The notes: generated by a model from the letters alone, not told the origin. Shown: positions 1 through 10,313, numbered from the stretch's first letter. The stretch: 64,000 bases of DNA from DASYQD01 sp963846495 (GCA_963846495.1 CAWJWP010000002.1:1-64000), one strand, 5' to 3'. Numbers and translations are program-made.

Positions 1-19
1 GCGACGCCGCCACCGACCG

Positions 20-88
20 TAGGGTGCGCTCTGCGCACCATCTTGAGCGGGTCTTCGAGCCCGTTGATGGTGCGCAGAGCGCACCCTA
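20..88. repeat. REP-like palindromic element, copy 1
   Basis: Two perfect 21-bp inverted arms (20-40 and 68-88) enclose a 27-bp loop. Each arm is itself a palindrome of the form GGTGCGC-AGA-GCGCACC, so the unit can fold as one long stem or two small ones. A second copy lies at 56670-56720. The right arm contributes the TAG stop codon of the kinase gene that ends here (CTA at 86-88, minus strand). Intergenic repeats of this form are common in bacteria; their function here is unknown. Confidence 0.85.
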
Positions 89-2125
89 CACCGGCAGCTG
101 CGATAGCGCCGCCCGCACGCTCGCCGCGGTCGGGTATCGCTGCTCGGGCTCCTTCTCGAGCAGCTTGAGCACGAACTGCACCCACGGCTCCGGCAGGTCG
201 GGCCGCAGCCGCCGCGGGTCCGGAGCGGGCTTCTGCAGGTGCTCGATGGCGATCGTCGTCGGGTTGTCGCCGAAGAACGGCTCGCGGCCGGTGAGCATGG
301 TGTAGGCGACGACGCCGAGCGCGTAGAGGTCCGAGCGGCCGTCGAGCGGCACGCCGCGCAGCTGCTCGGGCGACATGTAGAGCGGCGTGCCGATGGCGAG
401 GCCGGAGCGCGTCAGCCGCGTGTCGCTGTCGAGGTTGCGCGCGATGCCGAAATCGAGGATCTTCACCTTGCCCGGCGTCACGATGATGTTGTTGGGCTTC
501 AAGTCGCGGTGCACGATCTGGTTGGCGTGCGCCTCCTGCAGGCCGGCGGCGATCTCGTCGAGGATGATCTTCACCTTGGCGAGCTGCATCGGCTTCTCGC
601 GGCGGATCAGCTGGTCGAGCCGCTCGCCCTCGATGAGCTCCATGGTGACGAAGATCCCGCCCTCGAAGCGGCCGAGGTCGTAGACGCGCACGATGTTGCC
701 GTGGGTGCAGCTTGCGGCAGATCTGCACCTCGCGCAGCAGGCGCTCCTCCTCGGCGGCGTCGCGGTCGAGCATGCGCACGAGGGTCTTGATCGCCACCAC
801 GTCGTCGAGCTCGCGGTCGCGCGCCTTGTAGACGCGGCCCATGCCGCCGCGGCCGAGCTCGGCGAGGATCTCGTAGCGGCCGACGAGCTCGGAGCCGACG
901 GCGAGGAGGTCCGGCATCAGCGGCGAGGGCGGCCGCGGGCCGACGGTCGGCGCCGGTGCAGCGCCGGCGGCACCTGCGGCTGCGCCCGGCGCGCCTGATT
1001 GCGTGGCAGCGGGCGGAGCGCCGCAGCGGCGCCGGGACGAACGTCGACCGTCGGCGCGGGCGACGCCCCCGCCAGCACCGTGGCTGCTGACTGCGGTGTC
1101 GTCATCGCGCGCTGGTGGAGCTGCGTCTGCGCCTGGTCGCGCAGCTGGCCGAGCCGCTTGGCGGCATCCTTGTAATCCTTTCGGATCGCCACCACTTTCT
1201 GATAGTTGAGCAGCGCCTCCTGCGGGTTCTGCTGCCGCTCGGCGATGCGCGCCGCCCAGTAGCAGCGCTCGACGGCGGTGCTGCCGCCGGGGTCGGTCTC
1301 GGGCGGCAGCGCGTTGAGGCGAGTGCGGGCCTCGTCGAGCTTGCCCTCGTCGACGAGGAGCGGTACCAGCTTGATCGTGGCGTGCGCCGCTTCCGGCGAA
1401 CCCGGCCGCAGCTGGCGCATCAAGCGCTGCGCCTCGTGGCGGTCGCCCACGGCGATGTAGGCGTCGATCGCCTCGCCCATCTTGCCCGTCTGCTCGAGGA
1501 TGCGTGCCGCCTTGAGGCTCGGCGCGCCGGCCTTGAGCACGCCGAGCGCCTCGTCCTTGCGCCCTTGCTTGTCGAGCAGCTCGGCCCGCCGCTGGTCGAC
1601 GCGGCGGATGTTCTCCTCGACGCGCGGCTCGCGGCGGTTTCGGCCCTCGGTCTTCAGGCGATGCGACTCGCGCTCAAGGCAGCGCAGGGCGTCCTGCACG
1701 CGGTTGCCCTTCTCGTAGTAGAGCGCGGCGAGGTCCCACGCCCGCGCCCGCTCGTAGTGGCGCGCGGCGCGCTCGGGTTGCTGCAGCTTCGCCGCTGCCT
1801 CGGCCGCCGGCTTCCACGCCTGCGCCAGCTCGAAGAGCGGCAGCGCGTCCTGGAAGTGGCCGCTCGACGCCAGCAGCTCGCCCGCCTGCTCGGGCGTGGA
1901 GTCCACCATGTCGCGCGGCACGCGGCCGAGCACCGCCTGCAGCGCGTACGCCACTGCGGCCTTCTGATGCCCGCACTCGGCGGCGAGACTGGCGGCGCGC
2001 TTCAGATCGCCCGCCTTGGCGAACGCCTCCGCGGCCTTCGCCTTGTCGCCCTGTTGCAGGAGCGCATGGGCGCGGGCGAGCGGATCGCCCGACAACGCGC
2101 TCAGGAGCTTTGCCTTGAAGTCCAT
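86..2125 (-). CDS. Serine/threonine protein kinase with N-terminal TPR-like helical region (two frameshifts)
   Basis: Likely a Hanks-type protein kinase. The N-terminal ~330 residues form an alpha-helical, TPR-like repeat region (LLQQGDKAKAAEAFAKAGD, then similar units), followed by an Ala/Pro linker. The catalytic domain follows with Gly loop GRGGMGRVYKA, VAIK lysine, catalytic loop HRDLKPNN, DFG and MSPEQL in the activation segment. The reading frame shifts near 1000 and is restored near 705 by an apparent extra base in the segment encoding RKLTHGNIV. The two shifts compensate, so sequence error is likely. The start ATG at 2125 has no strong Shine-Dalgarno. Having the helical repeats N-terminal and the kinase C-terminal is the reverse of many acidobacterial kinases, where TPRs follow the kinase. 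No transmembrane helix is seen, so it is probably cytoplasmic. Confidence 0.85.
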
Positions 2126-2221
2126 GGTGAGGGCGCTAAGCGCCCGGCATCTCCGGTGTTGGCCGGAAAGTATAGCGGCGCCCGATATGGCGGTCCGGCG
2201 TGCGGCAACGCCGCTTCGAAC

Positions 2222-2443
2222 CTAAGTTGGCGCTTCGCCGCGGTCCTTCCGCCTAGCGCGCGCGATCGCCTCGTCGAGCGAGAGCTCACGAAACAGCTCT
2301 CGGCGCTCCTCTACGTAGTCGCCGTGGCCGGGGTCGTACTCCATGAGGAAGCGGATCGCTCCGGAGACGCCGAGTCTTTCGGTCAGCGCCTTCCAGCCCT
2401 CCGCCCGGATCTCATAGCTGGAGAGTGTGGCAGCCCGGCTCAC
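2222..2443 (-). CDS. Small protein paired with PIN-domain toxin, possible antitoxin
   Basis: A 73-residue protein containing the stretch MEYDPGHGDYVEERRELF. I choose the GTG at 2443: it overlaps the stop of the PIN gene as GTGA and has a GGGAG Shine-Dalgarno at 2451-2455, whereas the longer TTG form has none. Small acidic proteins of this kind commonly accompany PIN-domain genes. The order here is toxin-like gene first, partner second, the reverse of classical vapBC. An antitoxin role is inferred from coupling to the PIN gene; no DNA-binding fold is obvious. Confidence 0.65.
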   Translation of the reverse strand: MSRAATLSSYEIRAEGWKALTERLGVSGAIRFLMEYDPGHGDYVEERRELFRELSLDEAIARARRKDRGEAPT

Positions 2444-2886
2444 GGCGGTTGCTCCCAAGCTACGGCGGGCGGCAAGACGATGGTCGTGTGAAGCGTTCCC
2501 CCAAGACGGGCGGCGAGCTTCACCAGCCGGTCGTCGCAGGTTACGAACCAGCGCGTTTGGGCGCGCTCAGCGAATGCGACGTGCAGCGCGTCGAGTGGAG
2601 TGAAACCCAGCTCGGCGAGCATGGCGGCTCGGGATTCGACCTCTTCGTCGAGCGCCACGTCGACCGCAGCGCCATCGATCCAGAGCGCGGCCGCCAGCCT
2701 GCGATCCTCTCGCGGATTCGCGTCGTTCTCTACCAGATGGGCGGGAGAACGCACGAGACTGAGCTTGCCGGCCTCGGCATCCGCCATGATGGACGCAATC
2801 GCTGCAGCCTCCGTCCGCACTCGCGGCTGACGTTGGTCGTCAAACGGACGCTTGAGCGCGCACAGGTCTAGATAGACGCGGTCCAT
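2440..2886 (-). CDS. PIN-domain protein (VapC-like putative RNase)
   Basis: A 148-residue PIN-fold protein. Acidic residues fit the metal site: YLDLCALKRPFDD at the N-terminus, DALHVAFAE in the middle and FVTCDDRL near the C-terminus. PIN toxins are Mg-dependent endoribonucleases of type II toxin-antitoxin systems. It is translationally coupled (4-nt overlap) to the 73-residue gene downstream. The start ATG at 2886 lies 8 nt after a TACAAT hexamer on the minus strand, so transcripts may have almost no leader. Solitary PIN proteins also exist, so toxin activity is an inference. Confidence 0.75.
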   Translation of the reverse strand: MDRVYLDLCALKRPFDDQRQPRVRTEAAAIASIMADAEAGKLSLVRSPAHLVENDANPREDRRLAAALWIDGAAVDVALDEEVESRAAMLAELGFTPLDALHVAFAERAQTRWFVTCDDRLVKLAARLGGTLHTTIVLPPAVAWEQPP

Positions 2887-2893
2887 CGCGAGT

Positions 2894-2903
2894 CATTGTA
2901 CTG
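2894..2903 (-). promoter_or_regulatory. Putative promoter/operator of the PIN module
   Basis: On the minus strand this reads CAGTACAATG, flanked by GTCA/TGAC inverted half-sites. TACAAT matches a -10 hexamer closely. The same ten bases occur in front of the second PIN module at 44325-44334. Confidence 0.4.
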
Positions 2904-2982
2904 ACGGTCGACGCTGTATCCCGATGATGGATGGCGACCAGCCTGCACAGCGCGCTGCCGCGTTGATCGGCCGCTGCGTCGC

Positions 2983-4783
2983 CTAGAACGCGGCGTCGGC
3001 GAAGGCCATCATGCTGCCGCTGCCGGCCATGAGGCTGGCGAAGTGGCTGCTGTGGCGCGGCAGCATGCGCTCCATGTAGAAGCGTGCCGTGGCTAGCTTC
3101 GCTTCGTAGAACGCTCGCTCGTCGCCGCCGAGCGCTCCGTTGCTGCTCGCGAGCTTCTCCTGAGCCACCTTGGCCATCCGTGCCCACAAATAGCCCAGCG
3201 CGGTGTAGCCGAAGAGGTGCAGGTAGTCGGTCGCGGCGGCGCCGGCCTGGTCGGGGTTCTTGAGCGCTTCCTGCGCCAGCCACGCCGTCGCTCGCTGCAG
3301 GCGCTCGAACGCCTTCGTCGCCGGGCCTACGTACTCAGCGAGCGCCGCGTTGCCCGCTTCCGCCGCCAGGAACTCGCTCACCGGGTGGAAGAAGCGGCGC
3401 AGGTAGCGGCCGGTGTGCGCCGGCATCTTGCGGCCGACGAGGTCGAGGGCCTGGATGCCGTTGGTGCCTTCGTAGATCTGCGTGATGCGGGCGTCGCGCA
3501 CGAACTGCTCGACGCCGTATTCGCGGACGTAGCCGTAGCCGCCGTGCACTTGCAGGGCGACGTTGGCCATCTCGAAGCCGAGGTCGGTCTGGAAGGCTTT
3601 CACCACCGGCGTCAGCAACGAGGCCAAGTCGTCGCCTGCCTGCTTGCCCTCGGGATCGGGGTCGTTCTCGGCGTGGTCGATGGCCAGCGCCGCCCAGGCC
3701 GTCAACGCGCGCGAGCCCTCGACGAAGGCGCGGATGGTGAGCAGCATCTTCCGCACGTCGGGGTGGACGAGGATGGGGTCGGCTTCCTGCTGCGGGTACT
3801 TGGCGCCGGTCAACGCGCGTCCCTGCAGCCGCTCGCGCGCGAACGCCACCGCGGCCTGGTAGGCGGACTCGGCGATCGCCAGGCCCTGCACGCCGACGTG
3901 CAGGCGGGCGGCGTTCATCATGGTGAACATCGCCCGCATGCCCTTGTGCGGCTCGCCGACGAGGTAGCCGATCGAGCCGTCGAAGTCGATGACGCAGGTG
4001 GAGGAGCCCTTGATCCCCATCTTGTGCTCGAGCGACGTGCAGGCGACGCCGTTGGGCACCAGCCGCCCCGCCTTCGGGGCGAAGCTTGGGGATCAGGAAC
4101 ATGCTGATCCCCTTGATGCCCGGCGGCGCGTCGGGCATGCGCGCCAGCACCAGGTGGAGCACGTTCTCGGCGAGGTCGTGGTCGCCGGCGGAGATGAAGA
4201 TCTTCTGCCCGGTGACCTTGTAGGCGCCGTCGCCGGCGTCGACGGCGCGCGTGCGCACGAGCGCGAGGTCGGTGCCGCACTGCGGCTCGGTCAGGCACAT
4301 CGTTCCCGACCAGCTGCCGTCGACGAGCTTGGGGAGGAAGGCGCGCTTGAGCTCGTCGGTGCCGTGGTGGAAGAGGCCGTCGTAGGCGCCGTGGGTCAGG
4401 AAGACGTACATCGAGAAGGCGAGGTTGGCCGAGATCATCGGCTCGCTCGCCGCCACGCCGATGGAGTAGGGCATGCCCTGGCCGCCGTATTCGGGATTGG
4501 CGGTGAGGCCCATCCAGCCGCCGTCCTTGAGCACCTTCCACGCTTCCCGGAAGCCTTGCGGCGTGCGCACGACGCCGTCCTCGAGGCGGCAGCCTTCCTC
4601 GTCGCCGACGGCGTTGAGCGGCTGCAGCACTTCGCTGGCGATCTTGCCGATCTCCTCGAAGATCGCCTCGACGACGTCGGGCGTCGCCTCCTCGTAGCCG
4701 GGCAGCTTGGTGAGCGACTCGCCGTCGAACAGCTCGTAGTAGACGAAGCGCAGGTCGCGCAGCGGGGCCTTGTACTTGGGCAT
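2983..4783 (-). CDS. fadE: Acyl-CoA dehydrogenase, FadE-type (one frameshift)
   Basis: Flavin-dependent enzyme that introduces the alpha-beta double bond in acyl-CoA, the first step of beta-oxidation. About 599 residues, the length of the long acyl-CoA dehydrogenase class with an extra C-terminal domain. Recognisable segments are CLTEPQCGTDL, GQKIFISAGDHD, the HKMGIKGSSTC block, and QVHGGYGYVREY followed by TQIYEGTNGIQ. One extra base near 4084 breaks the frame; removing it gives IPKFAPKAGRLVPNGVACT, which fits the family. The start ATG at 4783 follows AGGAGAG that overlaps the stop of fadN, so the two genes are coupled. It is the last gene of the fadA-fadN-fadE operon. Confidence 0.92.
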
Positions 4784-4797
4784 GGCGCGTCGCTCTC

Positions 4798-7235
4798 CTA
4801 GTTCCGCAGAGGCTTGCCGGTGTCGAGCATGTGCTCGATGCGGGCGAGGGTGGCGGGGGTCTTGACGAGGGCGAGGAACGCCTCGCGCTCGAGGCGCGAG
4901 AGCTCGTCCTCGCTCACCTTGTCGGTGACGTCGACGTCGCCGCCGGTGACGACGCGGGCGAGCTTCGTCGCCACCACCTCGTCGTGCGGCGTCGCCTTGC
5001 CGCTCTTGAGGAAGCCGTCGACCGCCATCTCGAGCGCGGCGCGGCCGCTCGCGCCGGGCAGGTTGAGCTCCACCGGCTTCGGCGGGTCGTAGCCGGCGGC
5101 GACCAGCGCCAGCGCCTTCGCCTTGGCGTCGGCGAGCAGGCGGTCGCGGTTCATCGTCACGCCGTCCGTCGGGCGCAGGAAGAGATTCTCGCGCGCCTCT
5201 TCCGCCGACGTGGAGACGACCGCGGTGCTGATGAGCTCGAACACCTTCGCCACCGGCGGCATCGGGCCGCCCGGCCGCTTCGGATTCGTCGACCAGCGGG
5301 TGAGCATCTCCTTGCAGCCGCCCCAGCCGGGGATGACGCCGACGCCCACCTCGACGAGGCCCATGTAGGTCTCGGCGTGCGCCTGCACCGCCGGGCAGTG
5401 GAGCGTGATCTCGCAGCCGCCGCCGAGCGCCATCCCCGCCGGCGCGGCGACGGTCGGGAACGGCGCGTACTTGAGCGCCTTGAAGGTCTCTTGGCCGCCG
5501 GCGATCGACATCTCGATCTCCGGCCACATCGCCAGGTTGGCGACGAAGAGGGCGAGACCGATGTTGGCGCCGACGCTGAAGTTGGTGCCCTCGTTGTAGA
5601 TCACGAGCGCCTTCCACGCCGTGCCGTCGATCAGCTCCTGCGCCTTGGCGAGCATGCGGAGGACGCCCTCGTCGAGCGCGTTCATCTTGGTGTGGAACTC
5701 GAGGCAGAGCACGCCGTCGCCGACGTCCCACAGGCTCGCCGAGCGAGTTCTTCGCCACCGGCTTGCCGGCGCGCTTGACGTCGGCGAGGAGCAGCACGCC
5801 CGCGGGCCGCTGCACGTCGACGTAGCCGCTGGCGACGCCCTCTGCCGTCACCGCGACCTGCTGCAGCTTGCCGCCGTCGACGCGGTAGAACGTTCCGTCG
5901 CCGACCGACGCGAGCAGCGGCGGCACCGCGCGCCCTTCCGCCGCCAGCCGCTGCGCGAACCACGCCGGCCCCAGCCGGTCGATGAGCTCGAACGGCCCGA
6001 ACTCCCAGCTGTAGCCGGCGCGCATCGCCTCGTCGACGCTGGCGACGTCGTCGGCGATCGCCGGCACGAGCGACGCCGCGTAGGCGAGCGTCTGCGACAG
6101 CATCCGCCACGCGTACTGCCCGCCGCGGTCGGAGTGCTCGACGAGCGCGCGCAGCGCCGCCGGCCCTTTGCCGGCGTTCTTCGCCGCGTCGAGACTCGCG
6201 AGCCGCGCCTCGCGCGTCGGGCGGTACTCGCCGGTCTGCAGGTCGATCGCCTGCATCTCGCGCGCGCCGCCCTTCTTCTCCATGCGGTAGAAGCCGCCCT
6301 TGCCCTTGCGGCCCGGTGAGCCCGCTCTCGATCATGCGCGTGATGAGCGGCTCCTCGCGGTGCACGCTGCGGTAGGCGTCGCCCTCCGGCAGCGTCGACA
6401 GGAGCGACGCCGCGATGTGCGGCATCAAGTCGATGCCCACCAGGTCCGCGAGACCGAAGATGCCGGTCTTCGGGAAGCCGATGTATTTGCCCGCGACGGC
6501 GTCGGCCTCTTCGACGGTGAGGCCGAGGTCGATCGCTTCGCGCGTCGCCACCTCGATCCAGAAGGTGCCGATGCGGTTGGCGATGAAGGCCGGCGTGTCC
6601 TTGCAGAAGACGACGCTCTTGCCCAGCCGCACGTCGCAGAACGCACGGATGGCCTCGACCACCTCCGGCCGCGTCGCGGGGCCGGCGACGATCTCGAGCA
6701 GCCGCATGTAGCGCGGCGGGTTGAAGAAGTGGGTGACGAGGAAGTCGCGGCGGAACGACTCGGGCAGGCCGTCGACGAGCTTCTGGAGCGGGATCGTCGA
6801 GGTGTTCGAGGAGACGATCGAGCCCGGCTTGCGCACCGTGTCGAGCGCGCGGTAGATCTGCTGCTTGACGTCGAGCCGCTCGACCACCACCTCGACGATC
6901 CAGTCGCAGTCGGCGAGCTTCTGCAGGTCGTCCTCGAGGTTGCCGACGGTGATCAGCTTCGCCGCGCGCGACGACATGAACGGCGCCGGCTTCTGCTTCG
7001 CCATCTTCTCGAGCGCGCCCTTGGCGAGCATGCTGCGGTCGGTGGCGCCTTCGGGGACGATGTCGAGCAGCACCACCTGCGCGCCGGCGTTGGCGGCGTG
7101 AGCGGCGATGCCCGAGCCCATGACGCCGGAGCCGATGACGCCGACCTTGGCGATCACCGGCTTCGCGCCGCCGGCGCGCGGCTGCTCGGCAGCGGCCGCG
7201 TCGGTGACGACGACGGAGGCGCTCTCGCTCGCCAC
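4798..7235 (-). CDS. fadN: 3-hydroxyacyl-CoA dehydrogenase / enoyl-CoA hydratase fusion, FadN-type (two frameshifts)
   Basis: Bifunctional beta-oxidation enzyme of about 812 residues, matching the FadN layout (dehydrogenase first, hydratase last) and not the FadB layout. The N-terminus has the NAD-binding motif GVIGSGVMGSGIAA, then THFFNPPRYM and the substrate-binding helix segment KDTPAFIANRIG. The C-terminal half is a crotonase domain with GTNFSVGANIG and ALGGGCEITLHC. Shifts occur near 6310 and 5745. The start GTG at 7235 lies 2 nt after the fadA stop. Together with fadA and fadE it covers all four steps of the cycle. The gene set resembles the Bacillus fadNAE operon, but here the order is fadA-fadN-fadE. 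Confidence 0.93.
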
Positions 7236-7237
7236 GG

Positions 7238-8375
7238 TCAGATCGCCTCCAGCACGGTGGCGATCCCCTGGCCGCCGCCGATGCACTGCGTGGCCAGCGC
7301 GTACTTCTTGCCCTCGCGCGCCAGCAGCGCCGCCGCCTTGCCGGTGATGCGCGCGCCGGTGGCGCCGAGCGGATGGCCGAGCGCGATGGCGCCGCCGTCG
7401 AGGTTGGTGCGCTCGAGGTCGAGGCCGAGCTCGTCGACGCAGGCGAGCGCCTGCGCCGCGAACGCCTCGTTGAGCTCGACCACCTCGACCTCGTCGAGGC
7501 CGATGCCGGCGCGCTGCAGCGCCTTCCGGCTCGACAGCACCGGCCCGATGCCCATGATCTCGGGACGGCAGCCGGAGATGGCGAAGCTCTTGATGCGCGC
7601 CAGCGGCTTCAGGCCCTTGCGCTCGGCGTAGGCCTCGGAGACGACCAGCGTCACCGCGGCGCCGTCGGTCAGCGGCGAGGAGGTGCCGGCGGTGACGCTG
7701 CCCTTCTGGTCGAAGGCCGGCTCGAGCCCGGCGAGCCCTTCGAGCGTGGTGTCGGGACGCAGGCAGCCGTCCTTGCTCACCACCGTGCCGTTGAGGCGGA
7801 TCGGCACGATCTCGTCGTCGAACCGCCCGCCGCTCTGCGCCTTCGCCGCCTTTTGCTGCGAGGCGACGGCCAGCTCCTCCTGGCGGCGGCGCGGGATGTC
7901 GTGCCGCTTCGCCAGGTTCTCGGCCGTCTCGCCCATCGAGACGTAGGCCTGCGGGTAGCGTGGCGTAGAGCGTCGGGTTGGGGAGCGGGTTGAAGCCGCC
8001 CATCGGCATTCGCGTCATCGACTCGACGCCGGCGCAGAGGAACGCCTCGCCGGCGCCCATCTGGATGGCGCCGGCCGCCATGTGGATGGCTTGCATCGAG
8101 GAGCCGCAGAAGCGGTTCACCGTCGTGCCGCCCACCGACTCGGGAAGGCCGGCGAGGAAGGCGATGAGGCGCGCCACGTTGAAGCCCTGCTCGCCCTCGG
8201 GGAAGGCGCAGCCGACGATCAGGTCCTCGACGTCGGCGGGGTCGATGCCGGTGCGCTCGACGAGCGCGCGCACCACCTGCGCCGCGACGTCGTCGGGGCG
8301 CACCTTGGCGAGCTCGCCCTTCTTCGCCGGAGTGAATGGGGACCGGGCGTAGCCGGCGATGACGACGTTGCTCAT
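7238..8375 (-). CDS. fadA: Acetyl-CoA acyltransferase (3-ketoacyl-CoA thiolase, one frameshift)
   Basis: Thiolase catalysing CoA-dependent cleavage of 3-ketoacyl-CoA, the last beta-oxidation step. The acyl-accepting cysteine is in NRFCGSSMQAI, and the C-terminal catalytic motifs are NEAFAAQ, GHPLGATGAR and QCIGGGQG. About 378 residues. One shift near 7958 separates NPTLYA from YPQAYVSMGE, which are contiguous once one base is removed. The start ATG at 8375 has a GGAGGT Shine-Dalgarno at 8385-8390. It is the first gene of the operon, and a palindromic element lies 73 nt upstream at 8448-8470. A biosynthetic acetoacetyl-CoA thiolase role is possible, but the operon argues for degradation. Confidence 0.93.
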
Positions 8376-8447
8376 GGCGGATCTACCTCCGTGAGGCGGG
8401 TGCGTGGAAAGCGCGGCTCGGTTGTCAGTCGTTGGGCGCGTCGGCGA

Positions 8448-8470
8448 GTTTATGACGCACTGCGGCATAG
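8448..8470. promoter_or_regulatory. Palindromic operator-like element upstream of fadA
   Basis: A 15-bp near-palindrome TGACGCA-C-TGCGGCA (8453-8467) with one mismatch. Including the flanks (GTTTA before, AG after), 20 of 23 bases are identical to the site at 62899-62921 upstream of the phasin gene, in the same orientation relative to its gene. A shared transcription factor is inferred, possibly a PhaR-like or fatty-acid-responsive repressor. Confidence 0.6.
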
Positions 8471-8516
8471 TACACCCGCGACCGCGTTTTCAAGCTGCCC
8501 GTTCGGGTTGGTCGAT

Positions 8517-8553
8517 GTCGTGGGCGGTCGATCGATGGTCGTGGGCGGTCGAT
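8517..8553 (+). repeat. Short direct repeat in the fadA / DGPF intergenic region
   Basis: Two copies of GTCGTGGGCGGTCGAT at 8517-8532 and 8538-8553, period 21 bp (two helical turns). They lie between fadA and the divergent DGPF gene. It could be a regulatory site or chance; no function can be assigned. Confidence 0.4.
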
Positions 8554-8625
8554 TCGCGCCCGCGCCGTTCGACTAGGCTCCAGAGGGGCAAGGAAGCTCC
8601 TCGCCAACCCAGGGAGAACGTCGCG

Positions 8626-8985
8626 ATGAAGTATCTGCTGTTGATCTATTCGGCCGAGGGCCAGTGGGCGTCGATGTCGGAAGCCGAGCAGGGCCAGGTG
8701 TTCGGCGAGTACATGACCTACACCAACGACATTCACAAGAGCGGCCATTACCTCGGCGGCGAGGCGCTGCAGCCCACCGCTACCGCCACCACGGTGCGGG
8801 TCAAGGACGGCAAGACGCTCACCACCGACGGCCCCTTCGCCGAAACGCGCGAGCAGCTCGGCGGCTTCTACATGGTCGAGGCCAAGGACCTCGACGAGGC
8901 GATCTCGCTGGCGGCCCGCATCCCCGGCTCGCGCTACGGCAGCATCGAGGTGCGGCCGATCATGCCGACGCCGCCGCCCGGAGTG
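8626..8985 (+). CDS. YCII/DGPF-domain protein
   Basis: A small (~120 residue) protein of the YCII-related family. MKYLLLIYSAEGQW at the start and the diagnostic TTDGPFAETREQLGGFY segment, followed by AISLAARIPGSRYGSIEVRP, are visible. The ATG at 8626 follows AGGGAG at 8611-8616. DGPF proteins are the usual genomic partners of ECF42 sigma factors, and such a factor follows directly. The frame runs on past the expected end into the sigma gene, so the exact stop is uncertain and a base error near 8980 is likely. Biochemical role unknown. Confidence 0.85.
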
Positions 8986-10280
8986 ACGACGCCAGCGGTG
9001 AGGCGCCCGCCGACGTCGAAGCCGTCTTTCGTGACGAGCGTGGCCGCGCACTGGCCACGCTCGTCCGTCTCGTCGGCGACCTCGACCTCGCCGAGGAGTC
9101 GCTGCAGGAGGCGTTCGTCGTCGCGCTCGAGCAGTGGCGGGATGGCGGTGGCGGCGGCGCGGGCGGCGACTCGCGCTCGGCGGTGCCGCAAAACCCGCGC
9201 GCCTGGCTGGTTTCGACGGCGCGGCACAAGGCGCTCGACCGGCTGCGGCGCAGCCGCACGTTCGCGGCGAAACAGGTGGAGATCGCGGCTACCGCGCCCC
9301 TCGCCGTCAAGCCGGTCGAGCTCGACGAGGACCCGTTCCCCGACGACCGGCTGCGCCTCGTCTTCACCTGCTGCCACCCGGCGCTGGCGCTCGAGGCGCA
9401 GGTGGCGCTGACGCTGAAGACGCTCTGCGGCCTCGACGTCGAGCAGATCGCGCGCGCCTTCCTCGTCGCGCCGGCGACGATGGCGCAGCGGCTCGTGCGC
9501 GCCAAGGGGAAGATCCGCGGCGCCGGTATCCCGTACGAGGTGCCGTCGCCGGACGCGCTGCCCGAGCGGCTCGACGGCGTGCTGCGCGTCGTCTACCTGC
9601 TCTTCCACCAGGGCTACGCGGCACGCACCGGCGAGGCGCCGGACGCTGCCGCCGAGCTGTGCGGCGAGGCGATCCGCCTCGGCCGCATGCTGCGCCTGCT
9701 GCTGCCGCGCGAGCCAGAGGTCATGGGCCTCCTCGCGCTCATGCTGCTCCAGGACTCGCGTCGCGAGGCGCGCCTCGACGAGCGCGGCGAGCTGGTGACG
9801 CTCGAGGAGCAAGACCGTTCGCGCTGGGACCGCGCGCAGATCGCGGAAGGCGTGCCGCTCGCCGAGGCGGCGCTGCGCCAGGGGGGAGCCGGCTTCTACG
9901 CCGTGCAGGCGGCGATCGCGGCGCTGCACGCCGAGGCGCCGCGCGCCGAGGACACCGACTGGCGACAGATCGTCGTCCTCTACGCGCTGCTGCTGCGTCT
10001 GCATCCGTCGCCGGTCGTGGCGCTCAACCGCGCCGCGGCGGCGGCGATGGCGCACGGGCCGGCGCGCGGGTTGGCGTTGCTGGAGGAAGTGGAGGAGCGC
10101 GGCGAGCTCGCCGGCTACCACTTGCTCGCTTCGGCGAAGGCCGACCTGCTGCGGCGGCTGGGCCGCGTCGAAGAGGCTGCGGCGGCGTACCGGCAGGCGC
10201 TGTCGTTGGTGGAGGAGGGACCGGAGCGCCGCTATCTGCAGCGGCGTCTCGACGAGCTCGGCAGCACGGGACGCGGATAG
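8983..10280 (+). CDS. ECF42-type RNA polymerase sigma factor with C-terminal TPR-like extension
   Basis: About 430 residues. Sigma region 2 (LDLAEESLQEAFVVALEQW, then AWLVSTARHKALDRLRR) and region 4 (LTLKTLCGLDVEQIARAF, MAQRLVRAKGKIR) are followed by a long helical C-terminal extension with VFTCCHPAL upstream and VVALNRAAAAAMAHG near the end. That extension and the adjacent DGPF gene are the hallmarks of the ECF42 group, which lacks a classical anti-sigma factor. The start is unclear because the frame shifts at the gene boundary; a GTG at 8983 is a plausible start if an indel follows. The stop is at 10280, directly before a terminator for the opposite gene. Confidence 0.85.
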
Positions 10281-10313
10281 ACAAAAGAAGCGGCGGCGCG
10301 GATGCGCCGCCGC
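10281..10313 (-). terminator. Rho-independent terminator of the His-periodic protein gene
   Basis: Perfect 10-bp arms GCGGCGGCGC (10290-10299) and GCGCCGCCGC (10304-10313). On the minus strand the stem is followed by TTCTTTTGT. It lies downstream of the minus-strand gene ending at 10343. Confidence 0.8.

Noticed and set aside
917..2491. Large plus-strand frames opposite the kinase gene
   Set aside because: No start signals or domain; the minus frame has kinase motifs and TPR-like repeats.
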